64,000 nucleotides of DNA from Fragilaria crotonensis (taxonomy: Eukaryota; Bacillariophyta; Fragilariophyceae; Fragilariales; Fragilariaceae): NCBI GenBank assembly GCA_022925895.1, contig JAKSYS010000195.1, positions 26,591-90,590 on the forward strand, in the 5' to 3' direction. A model generated the notes under the pieces. It worked only from the letters and a program-made list of their open reading frames with translations, had not been told where the DNA came from and did no database searches. Positions 1 to 10,952 of the stretch are shown one piece after another. The translations under genes and the position numbers were made by a program. The stretch's first letter is position 1, and each line of letters begins with the position of its first letter.

Positions 1-198
1 GCCATGAGCTTAGGTAATGTGGATTTGTCGTCAGTGCTGGTGAGGCGAAAGGCGCTTGCTGAGTGCCCAAACGCCAAGTTCTTTCCTAGTTGCGAGGAAG
101 TTAAGTTCTATCAGGATTGGGTTGTTCTTGAGATGCTGCTTGAAGATTGCAATGCCACATACCGACTGGTTCCGGAAATACTGCTGCTTCACAACTAG
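1..198 (+). CDS. Glycosyltransferase-like protein, C-terminal fragment (cut by window edge)
   Basis: This is the last ~65 codons of a gene that enters from the left. It matches, with a few substitutions (for example AKFFPS against AKYFPS), the end of the complete copy at 33320-34246, so the frame starts at base 1 rather than at the first ATG. The product is probably a Golgi or ER type II membrane glycosyltransferase, as argued for the full copy. It is the left end of segmental-duplication block 1. The frame is open to its stop, so this copy could be functional, but its N-terminus is outside the window. Confidence 0.75.
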   Translation, partial: AMSLGNVDLSSVLVRRKALAECPNAKFFPSCEEVKFYQDWVVLEMLLEDCNATYRLVPEILLLHN

Positions 199-429
199 AA
201 ACCATATATAAATGCAGAGAACGTTTGAAATGTGCGATATGCGACTACTGTGAAACTGTGAGTTAGTTACACTCGGAGAGCTAATGCATACAGGAACTGG
301 GTCGCTTGACGGAGAGTTCGAATGTATATCAGAATGCTTATTGAAGACAACGTACTCTGCCACATAAGTGAAAGGCACCCCGCCTTCCCATGCGATCGAA
401 GGATAAATCCAGTAGTCGCGCCGACTCGT
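199..429. other. 3' flank of the glycosyltransferase gene; no gene seen
   Basis: This segment is almost identical to 34247-34480 in block 2 (one 4-bp length difference near 231). No reading frame with recognisable content was found. It separates the plus-strand glycosyltransferase from the first K-family remnant. Confidence 0.5.
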
Positions 430-1310
430 CAGCTACTTCCATCGTTCCATGGTCACCACGAAATTGAAATGCATCGAAACCTTCCTCAAGCTTCGTTGGT
501 ACACCAAACACAATGCTCATTGACATGTTCTGTGTCCAAGTGCCCAGCAGATTTGACCCTCGACCTACAAACCGCGATGAATCTCAATGTTGGACTCACA
601 TGCAACAACCTTCCGAGCGGATAGAGTTGGACCTGAGGACCTTGTGATAGTTTCACCTCGCGTCATGTGATAATGGCAGCAACAACAGCGGCTGCACTGC
701 TACCGAAGGGCCTGCACAATACTTTGACCACGACTTGGGGGCGACGACCAGAGAGCGCAAGGTAATTCTAGAAATCAAGTATTTGTGGATGAGCGTGATC
801 CTTTTGTTGGTGTCGACCGCAAGTTCGGCCAGGCGACTGTGTGGGAACCATAGGAAGGTGTCGCGACCGACAAGTGACACATCATTCATGGGGCTACCTC
901 ATCGTGGCAACTCGTCCGGCGCGCGGCTACTACCGTCGCCCCAGCTATGTGCACCAACCAAGAACTTCAATGGCATCAAAGCCTTGCTCAAACTTCTCAG
1001 TACACCAAACACAATGCTCATTGAGGTGTTGGTGGTCCGAGTCCAATGGCTTGACTCTCGTCCAACAAACCGTGATGAATCTTAAGTGACTTGAATGAAA
1101 CGAACAATCCGTCAACGTTGGAGAGCAACAAGGCTGGACCCTTAAACCGCACTCCGCAGTACCACGATGGAAGTCATATCTGTCGATTTTGATCGCGCTC
1201 GTAGCTTCGCCAATGCAGATGCGGCGTCCAAGGTGACAGAAGATTTCAGTGAAATGCGCCAAAAGAAGTCGCTAACTTTCGAAAAGCGTTCCGGTATTGT
1301 GCGCCAAACA
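430..1310 (+). pseudogene. K-family gene remnant (K1)
   Basis: This is a decayed copy of the unrecognised plus-strand family seen best at 19170-20835 and 57320-58267. Matching nucleotide segments include the run around 'gctaccgaagggcctgcacaa' type sequence near 695-760 and the C-terminal segment near 1120-1290, which ends in the ATGCGCCAAAAG motif (coiled-coil-like end in better copies). The stretch beginning ACACCAAACACAATGCTCATTGA occurs twice (about 500 and 1000), so this copy carries an internal duplication. Stops and frameshifts interrupt every frame. It converges on ANK gene A. The same remnant, slightly shorter, lies in block 2 at 34480-35270. Function is unknown. Confidence 0.55.
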
Positions 1311-1668
1311 CAATAATCATTAACACGATGTAAAATATGATCAATAACATTGAGAGCGCACTCAAATACGATTCACAGTACCGATCGTGAATGAACATGG
1401 ATCAAGAATCCCAAGGTCGGCTCACGAGCACATTCCGCCCGCGGGACGTAGCCCATTGCTTCGTTTACGTGTGCTTGTTGTCCTACAACATCAACTGATG
1501 GCAATCCTAATACCATCTCGTTGCTACTTCCCATGACAGACGACTCAATCGTTGTGTCTGGATAGTAAAATCCAGCCATCGCTCACTGATTCGGGACTGT
1601 CGGCATGCGATGCGAGTCGAAGCACTATACATCAATGACGATGGGACATCATTTTACCCCTTCGCCGA
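1311..1668. other. Spacer between convergent K1 and ANK gene A, with the shared 3' block
   Basis: The spacer holds the motif AAATCCAGCCATCGCTCA near 1568, followed by a short segment ending in AATGACGATGGGACATCA. The same block lies just downstream of most ANK genes (B, E, F, G, H, I, J), at a similar distance from the stop codon. It is most simply shared 3' untranslated or terminator sequence of the ANK genes. No open frame of interest was found. Confidence 0.5.
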
Positions 1669-3286
1669 CTATTCGCAGCAATCTTTGGCAATTGATCTTT
1701 TATCAGTCTGATAAACGACGCCGCCCTTGTCTCTGCTGTTCAATTCCATACCTTGCCGAAGGATCTTTGCTTCTGACTTACGGCACAGACAAGCCTTGGT
1801 GAATTCCTCGAGACAGTTCGCGATTTCAAACAATTCGCACTTGCGAGCAATATCCAACGCTGTCGATCCTGCTTTATTCCGAACACTCACATCCACCCTG
1901 TCGTCCTCCGAAAGCGCACCAACTAAATCCAGCCGGCCCCTGAGGCAAGCCCAGATAAGGGCTGTGTTGCCATGAGGACCTTGAACATTCACATCCAATT
2001 CGCCGCGTTTCAGCAGCTCGCGAACGACGTCCCATCGATCCTCTATAACAGTGGCCAGGTAAAAGGCTGAGCGACCTTTTCTGTCTCTTATATTCACGTC
2101 CATCTTCTCGACTTTCAACAACTCGCAAACAATTGGCAAATCAAACTCAGGTCTTCGCCCACGTATTGTGGAGAATGCAGCGATGAGAGGTGTGCGTCCT
2201 TCAAAATCTCTGATGTTCGCATCCACCTCCTTGTGTTTCAATAATTTACAAACAATAGCGTATTCAATCTCAGATCTTGGCCTATATCCCGGAGAGCACC
2301 CAGCGATGAGGGGTGTGCGGCCTTCATTATCTCGGATGTTCACATTCACTTCTTCGTGCTTCAGCAACTCGCACACAATATGTAAACTAATCTCAGTCCT
2401 TGGCCCATGTCGCATGGAGCATGCAGCGATGAGAGCTGTGTGGCCAGCATAATCTTGGACATTCGGATCCACCTCCTTGTGCTTTAATAATTCACAAACG
2501 ATAGCGACATCAATCTCAGATCTTGGAGAAAGTCCCCCCCGAGCATGCAGCGATGAGTGGCGTGCTGCCTTCATCATCTTTGATGTTCACGTCCACTTCC
2601 TTGTGTGTCATCAACTCGCACACAATACGTAAATTGATCTCAGATTTTGGCATTGATCTACCCCCACGTACCGTGGCGCATGCAGCGATGAGAGCTGTGT
2701 GGCCATAATTATCTTGGATGTTCGTATCCAACTCCTTGTGCTTCAATAATTCGCCAAAAATAGCGAAATCAATCTCAGATCTTGGCCAAAATCCCGGGGA
2801 GCACACAACGATGAGCGGAGTCCGGCCGCTGCAATCTTTGATGTTCACGTTCACTTCCTTGTGTTTCAACAACTCGGAAACAATCCTTAAATTCATCTCA
2901 GCTCTTTGCATTAATCCCACGTAACATGCAGCAATGAGTGCTGTGCGGCCATCGCCATCTCTGATGTTCACATTCACCTCCTTGTGCTTCAATAATTCGC
3001 AAACAATAAGAAAACTAATCTCAGCCTTCGGCCCCAATCCCGTGGAGCATGCAGCGATGAGAGGAGTTCGTCGTTTATCATCTCGAATGTTCACATTCAC
3101 ATCCTTGTGTTTCAAGAACTCGCATATAGCTCTTTTTATGCATGTTTGCAGTGATTTCAAAAGAAGCTGATGGCAATTGTTATAACATCTCGTTACTACT
3201 CGCATCATGCGTGCAGCGGGCATGCAAATCAGGATGGTTAAATCCAGCCATCGCTCATCACCAATTTGGGAATACTGGCACCCCAT
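1669..3286 (-). pseudogene. Ankyrin-repeat gene A, frameshifted and 5'-truncated
   Basis: Two overlapping minus-strand frames (3286-2516, then 2577-1669) make one ANK protein of ~500 residues. The frame breaks in a C-run near 2534-2540 that has 7 C here and 6 C in the duplicate A', where the frame stays open. Inner repeats are longer than in other array members (~41 rather than 34 residues) because a segment like GLGPKAEISF precedes the second helix. The last three repeats and the cap (VDVSVRNKAGSTALDIARK) match the family. The basic tail is lost: a 1-bp deletion near 1715 gives a different C-terminus ending in KDCCE. The N-terminal cap is missing, and the first ~50 codons come from spacer DNA. 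Gene B follows within 100 bp with no K gene between, which suggests a deletion. Confidence 0.8.
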
Positions 3287-3375
3287 GCGAGTCGACGGAT
3301 ATACATTAATGACGATAGAACATCACCGTACCCCTTCCTCCATCGTCCAGCCAATCTTCGGCATTTGATCTTTCA

Positions 3376-5143
3376 TCAATATGACAAACGACGCCGCTTT
3401 CTTTCTCTGCTGTTCAATTCCACATCCTGCCGAAAGACATTTGTTTCCCACTCGCGACGCAGACAAACCTTGGTGTATTCCTCAAGACAGCGTACGATTT
3501 CAAACGATTGGCGTTTGCGAGCAATGTCCAAAGCTGTCGATCCTGCTTTATTCCGGACGCTCACATCCACCCTGTCGTCACCCAAAAGCTCACAAACCAC
3601 ATCCAACCGATCCCTAAGGGTTGCCCACATAAGGGATGTGTTACCATGAGCACCTTGTACATTCACATCCACATCGCTGTGTTTCAACATCTCGACAACA
3701 ATTTCCCATCGATCATGTAAACTCGCCACGTAAAAGGCTGTGCGACCTTTCTTGTCTCTAAGATTTACATCCACCCCCTCGTGTTTCAACAATTTGCAAA
3801 CAACACCACGCTCCAATTCACTCCGCCCACGATCCACGGAGCACGCAAGGATGAGTGGTGTGCACCCACGGTTATCTTGGGAATTCACATCCACCTCCTT
3901 GCGTTTCAGCAACTCGCGAACGACGTCCAAATGCTTGTTGTAGCTTGCAATGGCGAGTGGTGTGCGGCCGCGCTTGTCGCGGGCATTCGTATCCACCGCC
4001 TTGTGCTTCAACAGTGCGCGAACAATTCCCAAATAGCCCTCTTCGCTTACACTGTAGAGTGCAGTCCAGCCATACTTATCTTGGGCATTCAAATCCACCT
4101 CTTTGCGCTGCAACAACATGCGAACGATTGTCAGATGTCCATTGATACATGCAATCAGGAGTGGCGTACGGCCCTGCACATCTCTGATATTCATTTTCAC
4201 CTTTTCCGACTTGTGGCGCAACAATGCGCGAACAATTGCCGCGTGTCCACGGCCACTAGCAATGCGGAGTGCCGTGTCGGCATGCTTGTTTTGGGCATTC
4301 ACATTGAGCTCCTTGCGTTGCAGCAACTTGCGAACAATGTCCAAAGCTCCATTTTCGCATGCATTAATGAGAGGTGTACGACCATAACAATCTTGGACGT
4401 TCACTTCCACCCCCTCGTGTTTCAATAACTCACAAACAATCCCCACATGGCGAAAGCTGCATGCCGTGGTGAGTGCCGTTCTATTCTGTGCAGTTCTGAT
4501 TTTCACATTCAACTCTTTACGTTTCAATAACTCGCGAACGATCTCCACATTGCCAGAAATGATTGCTGTAGTTAGTGGTGCAAAGCCTGCTGCATCTCTG
4601 ATATTCACGTCCAACTCCTTGTGTTTCAATAACTCGCAAGCAATTCCCACATGTCCATTACGACTTACAACCTCGAGTGCTGTTTGGCCATTCTTATCTT
4701 GGGCATTCAAAGCAACTTCCAAATGTCCAAGGTTGCCTGCTATGATGAGTGCTGTTCGGCTTCTCGTACATCGGGCATTCACATCCACCTCTCTGAGCTT
4801 CAACAACTGGCGAACAATCCCCAAATGTCCAAGGTCGCTTGCAATAATGAGTGCTGTTTTGCCTCTTGCATCTCCGATCTTCAAATCAACCTCCTTGTGC
4901 TTCAACAACTCGCAAACAACTGGTACATGGTCATAATGCACGCCATCATGAGTGCTGTGCTACCGTGTCCACTGCTGCGGTCATTGACCGCCTTGATCAA
5001 CACCTTGTGTTGTAACAACTCGCGAACCATTTCCAAGTCGCCAAGTCCGCTTGCAATGTAAAGGCATGTCCAACTACTAAGGTCACATGGATTCCAGTTC
5101 TTTACGTCAGCCTCCTGTAGAGTTGCACGACAATCGAAGTGTG
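3376..5143 (-). pseudogene. Ankyrin-repeat gene B, 3' part, cut by a Copia insertion
   Basis: A 521-residue open frame (4941-3376) holds about 13 ankyrin repeats, the C-terminal cap and the basic tail (RERKRRRLSY). Upstream of 4941 the coding sequence continues to 5143 but in another frame: relative to B' a G is missing near 4935 (GGTCATAATGC here, GGTCATGAATGC in B'). The N-terminal cap up to about NWDPC is present. The gene is then interrupted by the retrotransposon at 5144-10862 and resumes at 10863-10952. One repeat is shortened (LGHLEVALNAQDKNG), and this is shared with B' and J. The closest relatives are B' and J. Confidence 0.88.
5139..5143. repeat. Target-site duplication GTGTG (left)
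   Basis: GTGTG abuts the left LTR and is repeated at 10863-10867. The uninterrupted gene B' reads ...CGAAGTGTGAATCACC with a single GTGTG, which confirms a 5-bp target duplication, as expected for Copia integrases. Confidence 0.95.
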
Positions 5144-5471
5144 TGTAGAAACCACAATATCAACTCGCAGTACCTACGTGCCAATCAGACAACGGTACAG
5201 TACTGTAGTCGACACTGGGAGATTAAATCGCTTGTAAATCGGAAAATTAAATTAGAATGAGACTATCACTCGTTTCCCAAGCTGGTCCGTTTACAATTGA
5301 CCTTTTCGTTCACACGTGATACGTTCTCAGTCTTGCCGGCACTCAATCGTGACAGCTTCCGTTTCTCCTTAATGTCTTGTTTAGACTCCACGGTTCTCCA
5401 TCCGGTATCCGTTTCGTCTCCGTTCGTCCTCTCACTATGTCCGGTCATTCCGACAGTAATATTATTCAACA
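5144..5471 (-). repeat. 3' LTR of the Copia element
   Basis: This is a 328-bp long terminal repeat, almost identical to 10535-10862. On the coding strand it begins TGTTGAATAATATT and ends GGTTTCTACA. The pol frame runs into this LTR and stops at 5266, so the last ~68 codons of pol are LTR-encoded. The purine-rich stretch just upstream (GCAGGAGTG on the coding strand) may be the polypurine tract. Confidence 0.95.
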
Positions 5472-6048
5472 CACTCCTGCAATCCTGCGATCCATCATCG
5501 TAGGTCGTAGGATTGACGTTCATGATCTCGTCACGGAACTTCATAAATTGCATCCCTTGCAAAGGTTTCGTAAAGAAGTCACCAACCATTTCGTTGGTAG
5601 GACAATGCTCAATTTTGACCTCTCCAGAGGCCACTCGATCCTTGATAAAGAAATAACGGATGTTGATATGTCGAGTTCGCTTTCCACTTGACGCCTTCCC
5701 GTTTTCGGCCAGTAGGATCGTACTTTTATTGTCCTGATAGACAATGGATTCGTTAACTGCGTATCCCTGGGCCTCCAAGAAATATCGGGTCCATAAGGCT
5801 TGTGGAAGAATGTCGTTTACCCCAACCAGTTCGGCCTCAGTTGAACTTTTCGTATTAATCTTTTGGCGAGTGGAAGTGCCGTAGATTGCCCCCTTGCCAA
5901 GCATCATCACGCCACCTGTATGACTTCGCATATCAGGGTGCACCGCAAACGAAGCGTCAACCCACCACTTAACGATGTTACATTCGTCAGCCTCCAAAGT
6001 CAAGGGCATTTTAACCGTGCCTCGCAGGTACATCATAGTCCTGCCCAA
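5266..6048 (-). pseudogene. Copia pol: RNase H domain
   Basis: This 260-codon frame holds a Copia RNase H domain: WWVDASFAV, STEAELVGV, YQDNKSTILLA and GDFFTKPLQG supply the expected acidic residues, with the conserved KRTRHINIRYFFIKD between them. It removes template RNA during reverse transcription. It is out of frame with the RT frame upstream; the break lies near 6030-6045, where TRVK continues in one frame and LGRTMMYLRG in another. The C-terminus is encoded by the 3' LTR. Confidence 0.9.
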
Positions 6049-7888
6049 TTTTTTGTAGTCGTCGACGTCCGGTTCTTTTTACGCGAGTACATAGAAATGC
6101 CACTGCTGTCTGTATGTCCGGCCGTGCGCGCTTGCATAGAAACAGAAGCTTGGCCACGTTGTGATGGAAAAAATCGGACAACTCGGTGTTCAGCTTTTCT
6201 GCATCATCATTCACATCGAATAGATGCGATGATGCCGGTGACCTGACTGTTCCTGACATGTCGGCCGGCAATTCCGTTATCATGTTCTCGATGTAGTCGA
6301 TCATCGTGAACTTAACCTTGCCCTTCACGCTGAAGTCGATCGTCATTCCAAGGTATTCGTGCACCTTTCCTCTTGAGATCGTGAGCGGGGCCTCCTTTCC
6401 AAATTCAGACTTCAGCAGCTCGATCACGTCATCAACGACCTTCGGGTCAACATGGGAGATTTTAAGGTCATCCACATGCCACAAAATGGTACACTGTTTA
6501 CCATTGACAATTTTGTTGGCGACACAGCTGTCATATGGGTTCAGAACAAATCCCCATTTGATTAGTTGCTTGCTTAGCTTTTTCCAAAACAGAAATGCGC
6601 CAGTCAGCGTGCCGTACAGCGCCTTCTCCAGTTCCACATAGAGTACCATTCGCCCGTTTTCCATCTGAATGTACTTCCGATACATTTTGGGATCAATTCG
6701 GACCATGAGCTCTGCCATCTTCCCTTCCAATTTCATGTGGACTGTTCTTTCACCTTTCATCCCGACCTGCATGAATGCAGCTGGGAGGTCAACCACCCCC
6801 ACATCTCTTTCTTCTTTGGCGTCAATTGTGCACGATAGCATGACGGACTCAGTTGCGACTGTTGGTGAACTCGCCTCTTCCTTGGTTGTGTATGGTCGCT
6901 GTTTTCTGCCGTCCGCACAGCCTCTTCCTTTTACCGTGCCATCTCGTTTCTGCTTCAAAAACATCAGGTATTGTAGTGCCGCCTCGCGCTCTTCATCGGT
7001 CATCTCGTCCTTGCCCCTTGGCCTTATGACCTCACGGTCATACAGTTGCGTTAGTTCTTTAAGCACGGCGTCAACGCCGGCCTCGCCGAAAATTCGGAGC
7101 CCTTTTCGGACGCTGTGCTGTGTCATGGCGATGGACTCGAGCGTAGCGTGTAGGTGGCCATAATCCCGCGGCTTGCGGGCCCGAAGATTATATTTCCCCA
7201 GTCTTCTTCCGTATCGCACGTCCATGAGTTCGTCAACTTGCATTGCAGGTCGCGCAGCCTCGACTTGTATTGTTGGCGCGACTGGAGCGATCTCGCCCTC
7301 TCTCGCGACTTCGTTCGCGTCCTCGTTCGCGTCTCTCGCAACTTCGTTTGCTTCTTCGTTCGCGTCTCTCGCGACTTCGTTCGCTACATCGTTCGCTTCT
7401 TCGTTTGCTTCTTCGTTAGCTTCGTCGTCTCTCGCGACTTCGTTCGCTTCTTCGTTCGCGTCTTCGTTTGTTTCTTCGTTAGCTTCGTCGTGGGCGTTTC
7501 TCGCGACCTCGTTCGCTTCTTCTTCACCGGCTTCACCAGCCTCTTCTATCGCGACATCCGGGATGTCTTCGTCGTTTGCATCCTCTTCTATCGCGACACC
7601 CGGGATGTCTTCAGCGTTCTCTTCAACGTTCTCTTCAACAATCTCATCATCCACTCCTGCGATCTGACCGTCGATCCAGTCATCATCATCGTCGTCGTCA
7701 TTAGCTGGGTCGTCGTTCGGATCGAAATCATTATCATCATCATCGTCATCCTCATTCGCATCGTCGTCATCATCGGGGATTAGCACTCCTGCCCGATCGG
7801 AAAACTCAAGGGGAGTTAATTCGAGATCGCGACGCGATAGTTTGTGCACTCGATCAATAACGTCTGCGGGATTGGGAGCTCCGTCCAT
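6011..7888 (-). pseudogene. Copia pol: acidic linker and reverse transcriptase
   Basis: This 625-codon open frame begins with a connection to integrase (PADVIDRVHKLSRRD). Residues ~39-205 are extremely acidic: first D/N-rich, then imperfect repeats of EANEVARD. The RT domain spans roughly residues 230-600, with the first catalytic Asp in VVDLPAAFMQ and the second motif HVDD at residues 471-474 (LWHVDDLKIS). It copies the element's RNA into DNA. The frame is intact within RT but is broken from integrase upstream and from RNase H downstream. Confidence 0.92.
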
Positions 7889-9401
7889 TGTGTGCGGTGC
7901 AAGCGCTTACCAGTTGTAAGGCTGTAGAAATAGTGTCCCCTTGTGCGTTACCCGTTGGGCGGAGCGCAATGGCACCCGTCGTACGCGGTAGCATAGAGTT
8001 ATCGTGGGGTTCATGGGTCTGGACGTAGGCGCCGAACTCGATCTTGCAATGAGTGGCGTAGTCAATCGTCGACCCCACCACGAGCTCGAGGGCTCAACAC
8101 ATCGGAAATGCCTCTTTGGACAGGGAAACTGTTGAGCCAGAACACGACGTAGTGTATGAGCTCGATGACGATCCTTGCGGGCAACTGTTTGAACGGCAGC
8201 ATGCCGACCACACTCCTGGATCTTTCTTTGATGGTCCGGATGTGGCGCTCTATTTCAGGCACATGTTCCTCGGCGGCCACACAATTAATGCTGATTCCCA
8301 GCTCCGCAACGTCACCGACGAGACCGTCCTTGTCGAATTCGCCGTCCATCAATATCACCTCAATGTGAAACCCACGTTTTGCATACGTCTGGTGCACATG
8401 TGTGATGGCCTTAAAGATTGTGTCGGATTTTCGGTTGGTTAGAAACTCAGATGTTGAAAACCGGATATTCCTCGAAATCGTAACGAAAAATGGAAGCTTG
8501 TTTACGAACATGATATCACCGGCCAGAGTTACCTTCCGGTACCGAGACATTATGGTAGCTGGTATATTGGTGTAAGTAGCCTGCACTGCTTTTGGCGTCT
8601 TTCGGACTGTTTTGCCCATGAGCGATCCGACCTCTGGGCCAAATATACGCTCCGCTGCAATAATGTCCTCACGCTTGACAGGACAATTTTGGAACAGGTT
8701 CTTGTCCACAATGCCCAGGAATGTCTTAGTGCTTGGTCTTCCAATAATTTTTGTACCTTTCGGGCCAGTACCGCCTTCGAGTAGTCGCGTTCGGGTACTG
8801 TACGGTTATCCTACCGTATTGATCAGGTTCACGTCATAGTGTCCTGTGTCTTCATGGTCCTGCTCCTTGGTATCGATGTAATACAGCCCCTTCGGGGATT
8901 GCTTGAAAACACGCACCGTGCCGTCATGCTTGGTTAGGTGAAAGGCATTTCCTTCCTCGGTATCAAATGTCACGCGGTACCCACGTTCCTTCGCCTTCGC
9001 GAGAGACAATATGTTCGCAATGCCTGTAGGGTTGTACCATACAGTTCCGTACCCACGGAGCTCGCCGATCAATTTAGTACTGGCAATGCCTGCGTTGCAG
9101 TGAATGTCCATCGAGTTTGAATGCTCGCGAATGTTCGATAGCAGCTTTTGTTGCAAAACACATCAACTGTAGACTGGTTATCAAGGAGGATCCAGTCTCG
9201 CGGAAGCCTGCCGTCGTGCTCGATTTGCATGACAACCCCGTGGTCGGAACCGGCAGCGCCGACGTTAACGAAGGCATAGTTGGCGACCTCATCTTGGTCA
9301 TCAAGGAAGTCGATGTCGTACATGCCACTCGTAAGTAGCGTCGTTCCTGACTGTTTCTTGACTGGTTCAGCTGCTGGCTTCTTCTCATCACCCTCCGCCA
9401 C
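7889..9401 (-). pseudogene. Copia pol: protease, GAG-pre and integrase
   Basis: The segment is split over several frames. In 9401-9069 the protease centre is DWILLDNQSTVDVF, with DNQ where most retropepsins have D-S/T-G. In 9156-8806 a GAG-pre-integrase-like region continues (GTVWYNPTGIANILSL ... GLYYID). In 8709-8062 the integrase core has Asp65 (AGDIMF), Asp122 (LMDGEF) and Glu154 in HVPEIERHIRTIKER; 31 residues separate the last two, fewer than the usual 35. A final frame, 8081-7854, holds TTGAIALRPTGNAQG. At least four frame breaks make it non-functional as written. Confidence 0.85.
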
Positions 9402-10504
9402 ACGTTCACCATCGCACTCGTTTGCGTAGTGTCCTTTCTTCTTGCAGCGGTGACACGTAATGTGTTCTTTACTTCTGGGTTTGGCCTTTTTGTCCCCTTT
9501 CTCGTTGTCGGCGTTTACGAAAGCAATCTCCCTTCACCTCCCACCTCGCGCTGTCCAAGTCGAGGATTGTTCTGGTAGTTGGAGAGCGATGAAACGCATC
9601 GGCCCTGCTGCTGGGATAGCGAGCGTTACCCTCGTTATAATCGTTGTTGATCCCTTCGATGTACTTGCCGAAACGAGCACGGTCGCATGTCAACATGAAC
9701 GCAACTCCAGGATCCTGTCTCTGATTTCGGCCTTCAAGGTACCGAGCTCTGCAGGGGTCATTGTGGCCTTGTCTCTCCCGTTTAGGACGTATCGTTCCAT
9801 TCCGATGTCATCATCGATGTTGCCGCCAGTATGTTCGAGCACATCAACGAGATTGTTGAAAACGGTGAGATGCTCCTTCAGAGTAGTGCTCCCGCTTTGC
9901 ATCAAGTTGAAGTATCGCTTCTTTGCTTCATGAATGGCCCTTCCTGGATAGTTCTGGCTTTGGAACGCGTATGCAATGTTCTTGATTAGGATGAGCAGTT
10001 TCAAGCCGTCGCCGCTTCGCCAGATCTCGTCCCAGCCAGTGCTCGATTCCAGCTTCTGCTGCATCATGTCGGTGCATTGGCCCCATACGAGGGCGTATAA
10101 CTTCTTGACGTTTTCGTTGAAGCCTGCCATCTGCTTTCCGACCATTGTGACTGCGTCTCCCCACAGCTTCTGCTGACCAGCAGTTGCCGTTGGCGGTAGG
10201 TCATCTGGTAAAAAACGTTGGTGCTTCGAGTGTCGATAGCGAGGCGAATGTCGCCGCCATGCTTGAAAGTCCTACCGCAATAAGCGGATAACTCCTTCTT
10301 GGTTCTGACGAACGTGTCGGCCATTTTCGATTCAGAACAATCAAAGATAGCTCCGTTCAGCTCGTCACATTTTCCTTCAAACTTCTTCGATGCGACACGA
10401 TGACCCTTGTTGAAGTTGTAGCCTCTCTTCTTGGCTTCACCTTCTTCCTTGTCCTTCTGTCCTGCATCATTGTTTCGCTCGGTCCTTTCCTTGGCCTCTG
10501 CCAT
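9402..10504 (-). pseudogene. Copia gag, frameshifted
   Basis: Gag starts at 10504 (MAEAKERTER). The first frame gives way near 10150-10190 to a second one (10145-9690) carrying the capsid-like core (LYALVWGQCTDMMQ, EHLTVFNNLVDVL). A third (9696-9469) takes over at 9692, and the second frame then resumes near 9490 with the zinc knuckle CHRCKKKGHYANEC (CX2CX4HX4C, about 9415-9456). Gag would form the virus-like particle. There is no stop between the zinc knuckle and protease, so gag and pol look like a single polyprotein, as in many Copia elements. Confidence 0.85.
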
Positions 10505-10534
10505 GATTAGGACTTGAGTTTTCTAATTTAATTT

Positions 10535-10862
10535 TGTTGAAACCACAATATCAACTCGCAGTACCTACGTGCCAATCAGACAACGGTACAGTACTGTAGT
10601 CGACACTGGGAGATTAAATCGCTTGTAAATCGGAAAATTAAATTAGAATGAGACTATCACTCGTTTCCCAAGCTGGTCCGTTTACAATTGACCTTTTCGT
10701 TCACACGTGATACGTTCTCAGTCTTGCCGGCACTCAATCGTGACAGCTTCCGTTTCTCCTTAATGTCTTGTTTAGACTCCACGGTTCTCCATCCGGTATC
10801 CGTTTCGTCTCCGTTCGTCCTCTCACTATGTCCGGTCATTCCGACAGTAATATTATTCAACA
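10535..10862 (-). repeat. 5' LTR of the Copia element
   Basis: This is the 328-bp partner of the LTR at 5144-5471. It should hold the element's promoter on the minus strand. It is followed directly by GTGTG and the displaced 5' end of ANK gene B. Confidence 0.95.
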
Positions 10863-10952
10863 GTGTGAATCACCGGGTGCACCGTAGAGCGACCTGATCT
10901 TCTTCCAGAACCTCCTTTCCTGTTCAGAGGAGGAATCCAAAGATGACACCAT
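10863..10952 (-). pseudogene. Ankyrin-repeat gene B, displaced 5' end
   Basis: Translated on the minus strand from the ATG at 10952, this gives MVSSLDSSSEQERRFWKKI... up to GAPGDSH. It is the N-terminal cap shared by ANK genes B', C, E and others, and it joins precisely to 5143 once the Copia element and one GTGTG are ignored. The start codon agrees with the ATG used by its relatives (MSSLD...). Confidence 0.9.

Larger units (their letters stand above)
5144..10862 (-). mobile_element. Ty1/Copia LTR retrotransposon inserted in ANK gene B
   Basis: The element is 5719 bp with 328-bp LTRs at both ends that start TG and end CA on either strand, flanked by the GTGTG target duplication. On its coding (minus) strand the order is 5' LTR, gag with zinc knuckle, protease, integrase, RT, RNase H, 3' LTR. 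Integrase before RT defines Copia. The DNQSTVD protease motif and the acidic linker before RT are features I associate with diatom Copia lineages. The LTRs differ at one position noticed by eye (A at 5147, T at 10538), implying a young insertion. Yet gag and pol carry at least seven frame breaks, so the copy as assembled cannot make its own proteins. No convincing tRNA primer-binding site was recognised after the 5' LTR; gag starts only 30 bp from it. Confidence 0.96.

Noticed and set aside
7154-7783. Plus-strand frames across the Copia acidic linker
   Set aside because: Antisense of the EANEVARD repeats of pol; no support as genes.
10505-10534. tRNA primer-binding site of the Copia element
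   Set aside because: The 30 bp between LTR and gag show no TGG-type start or clear complement to a tRNA 3' end that I can recognise.
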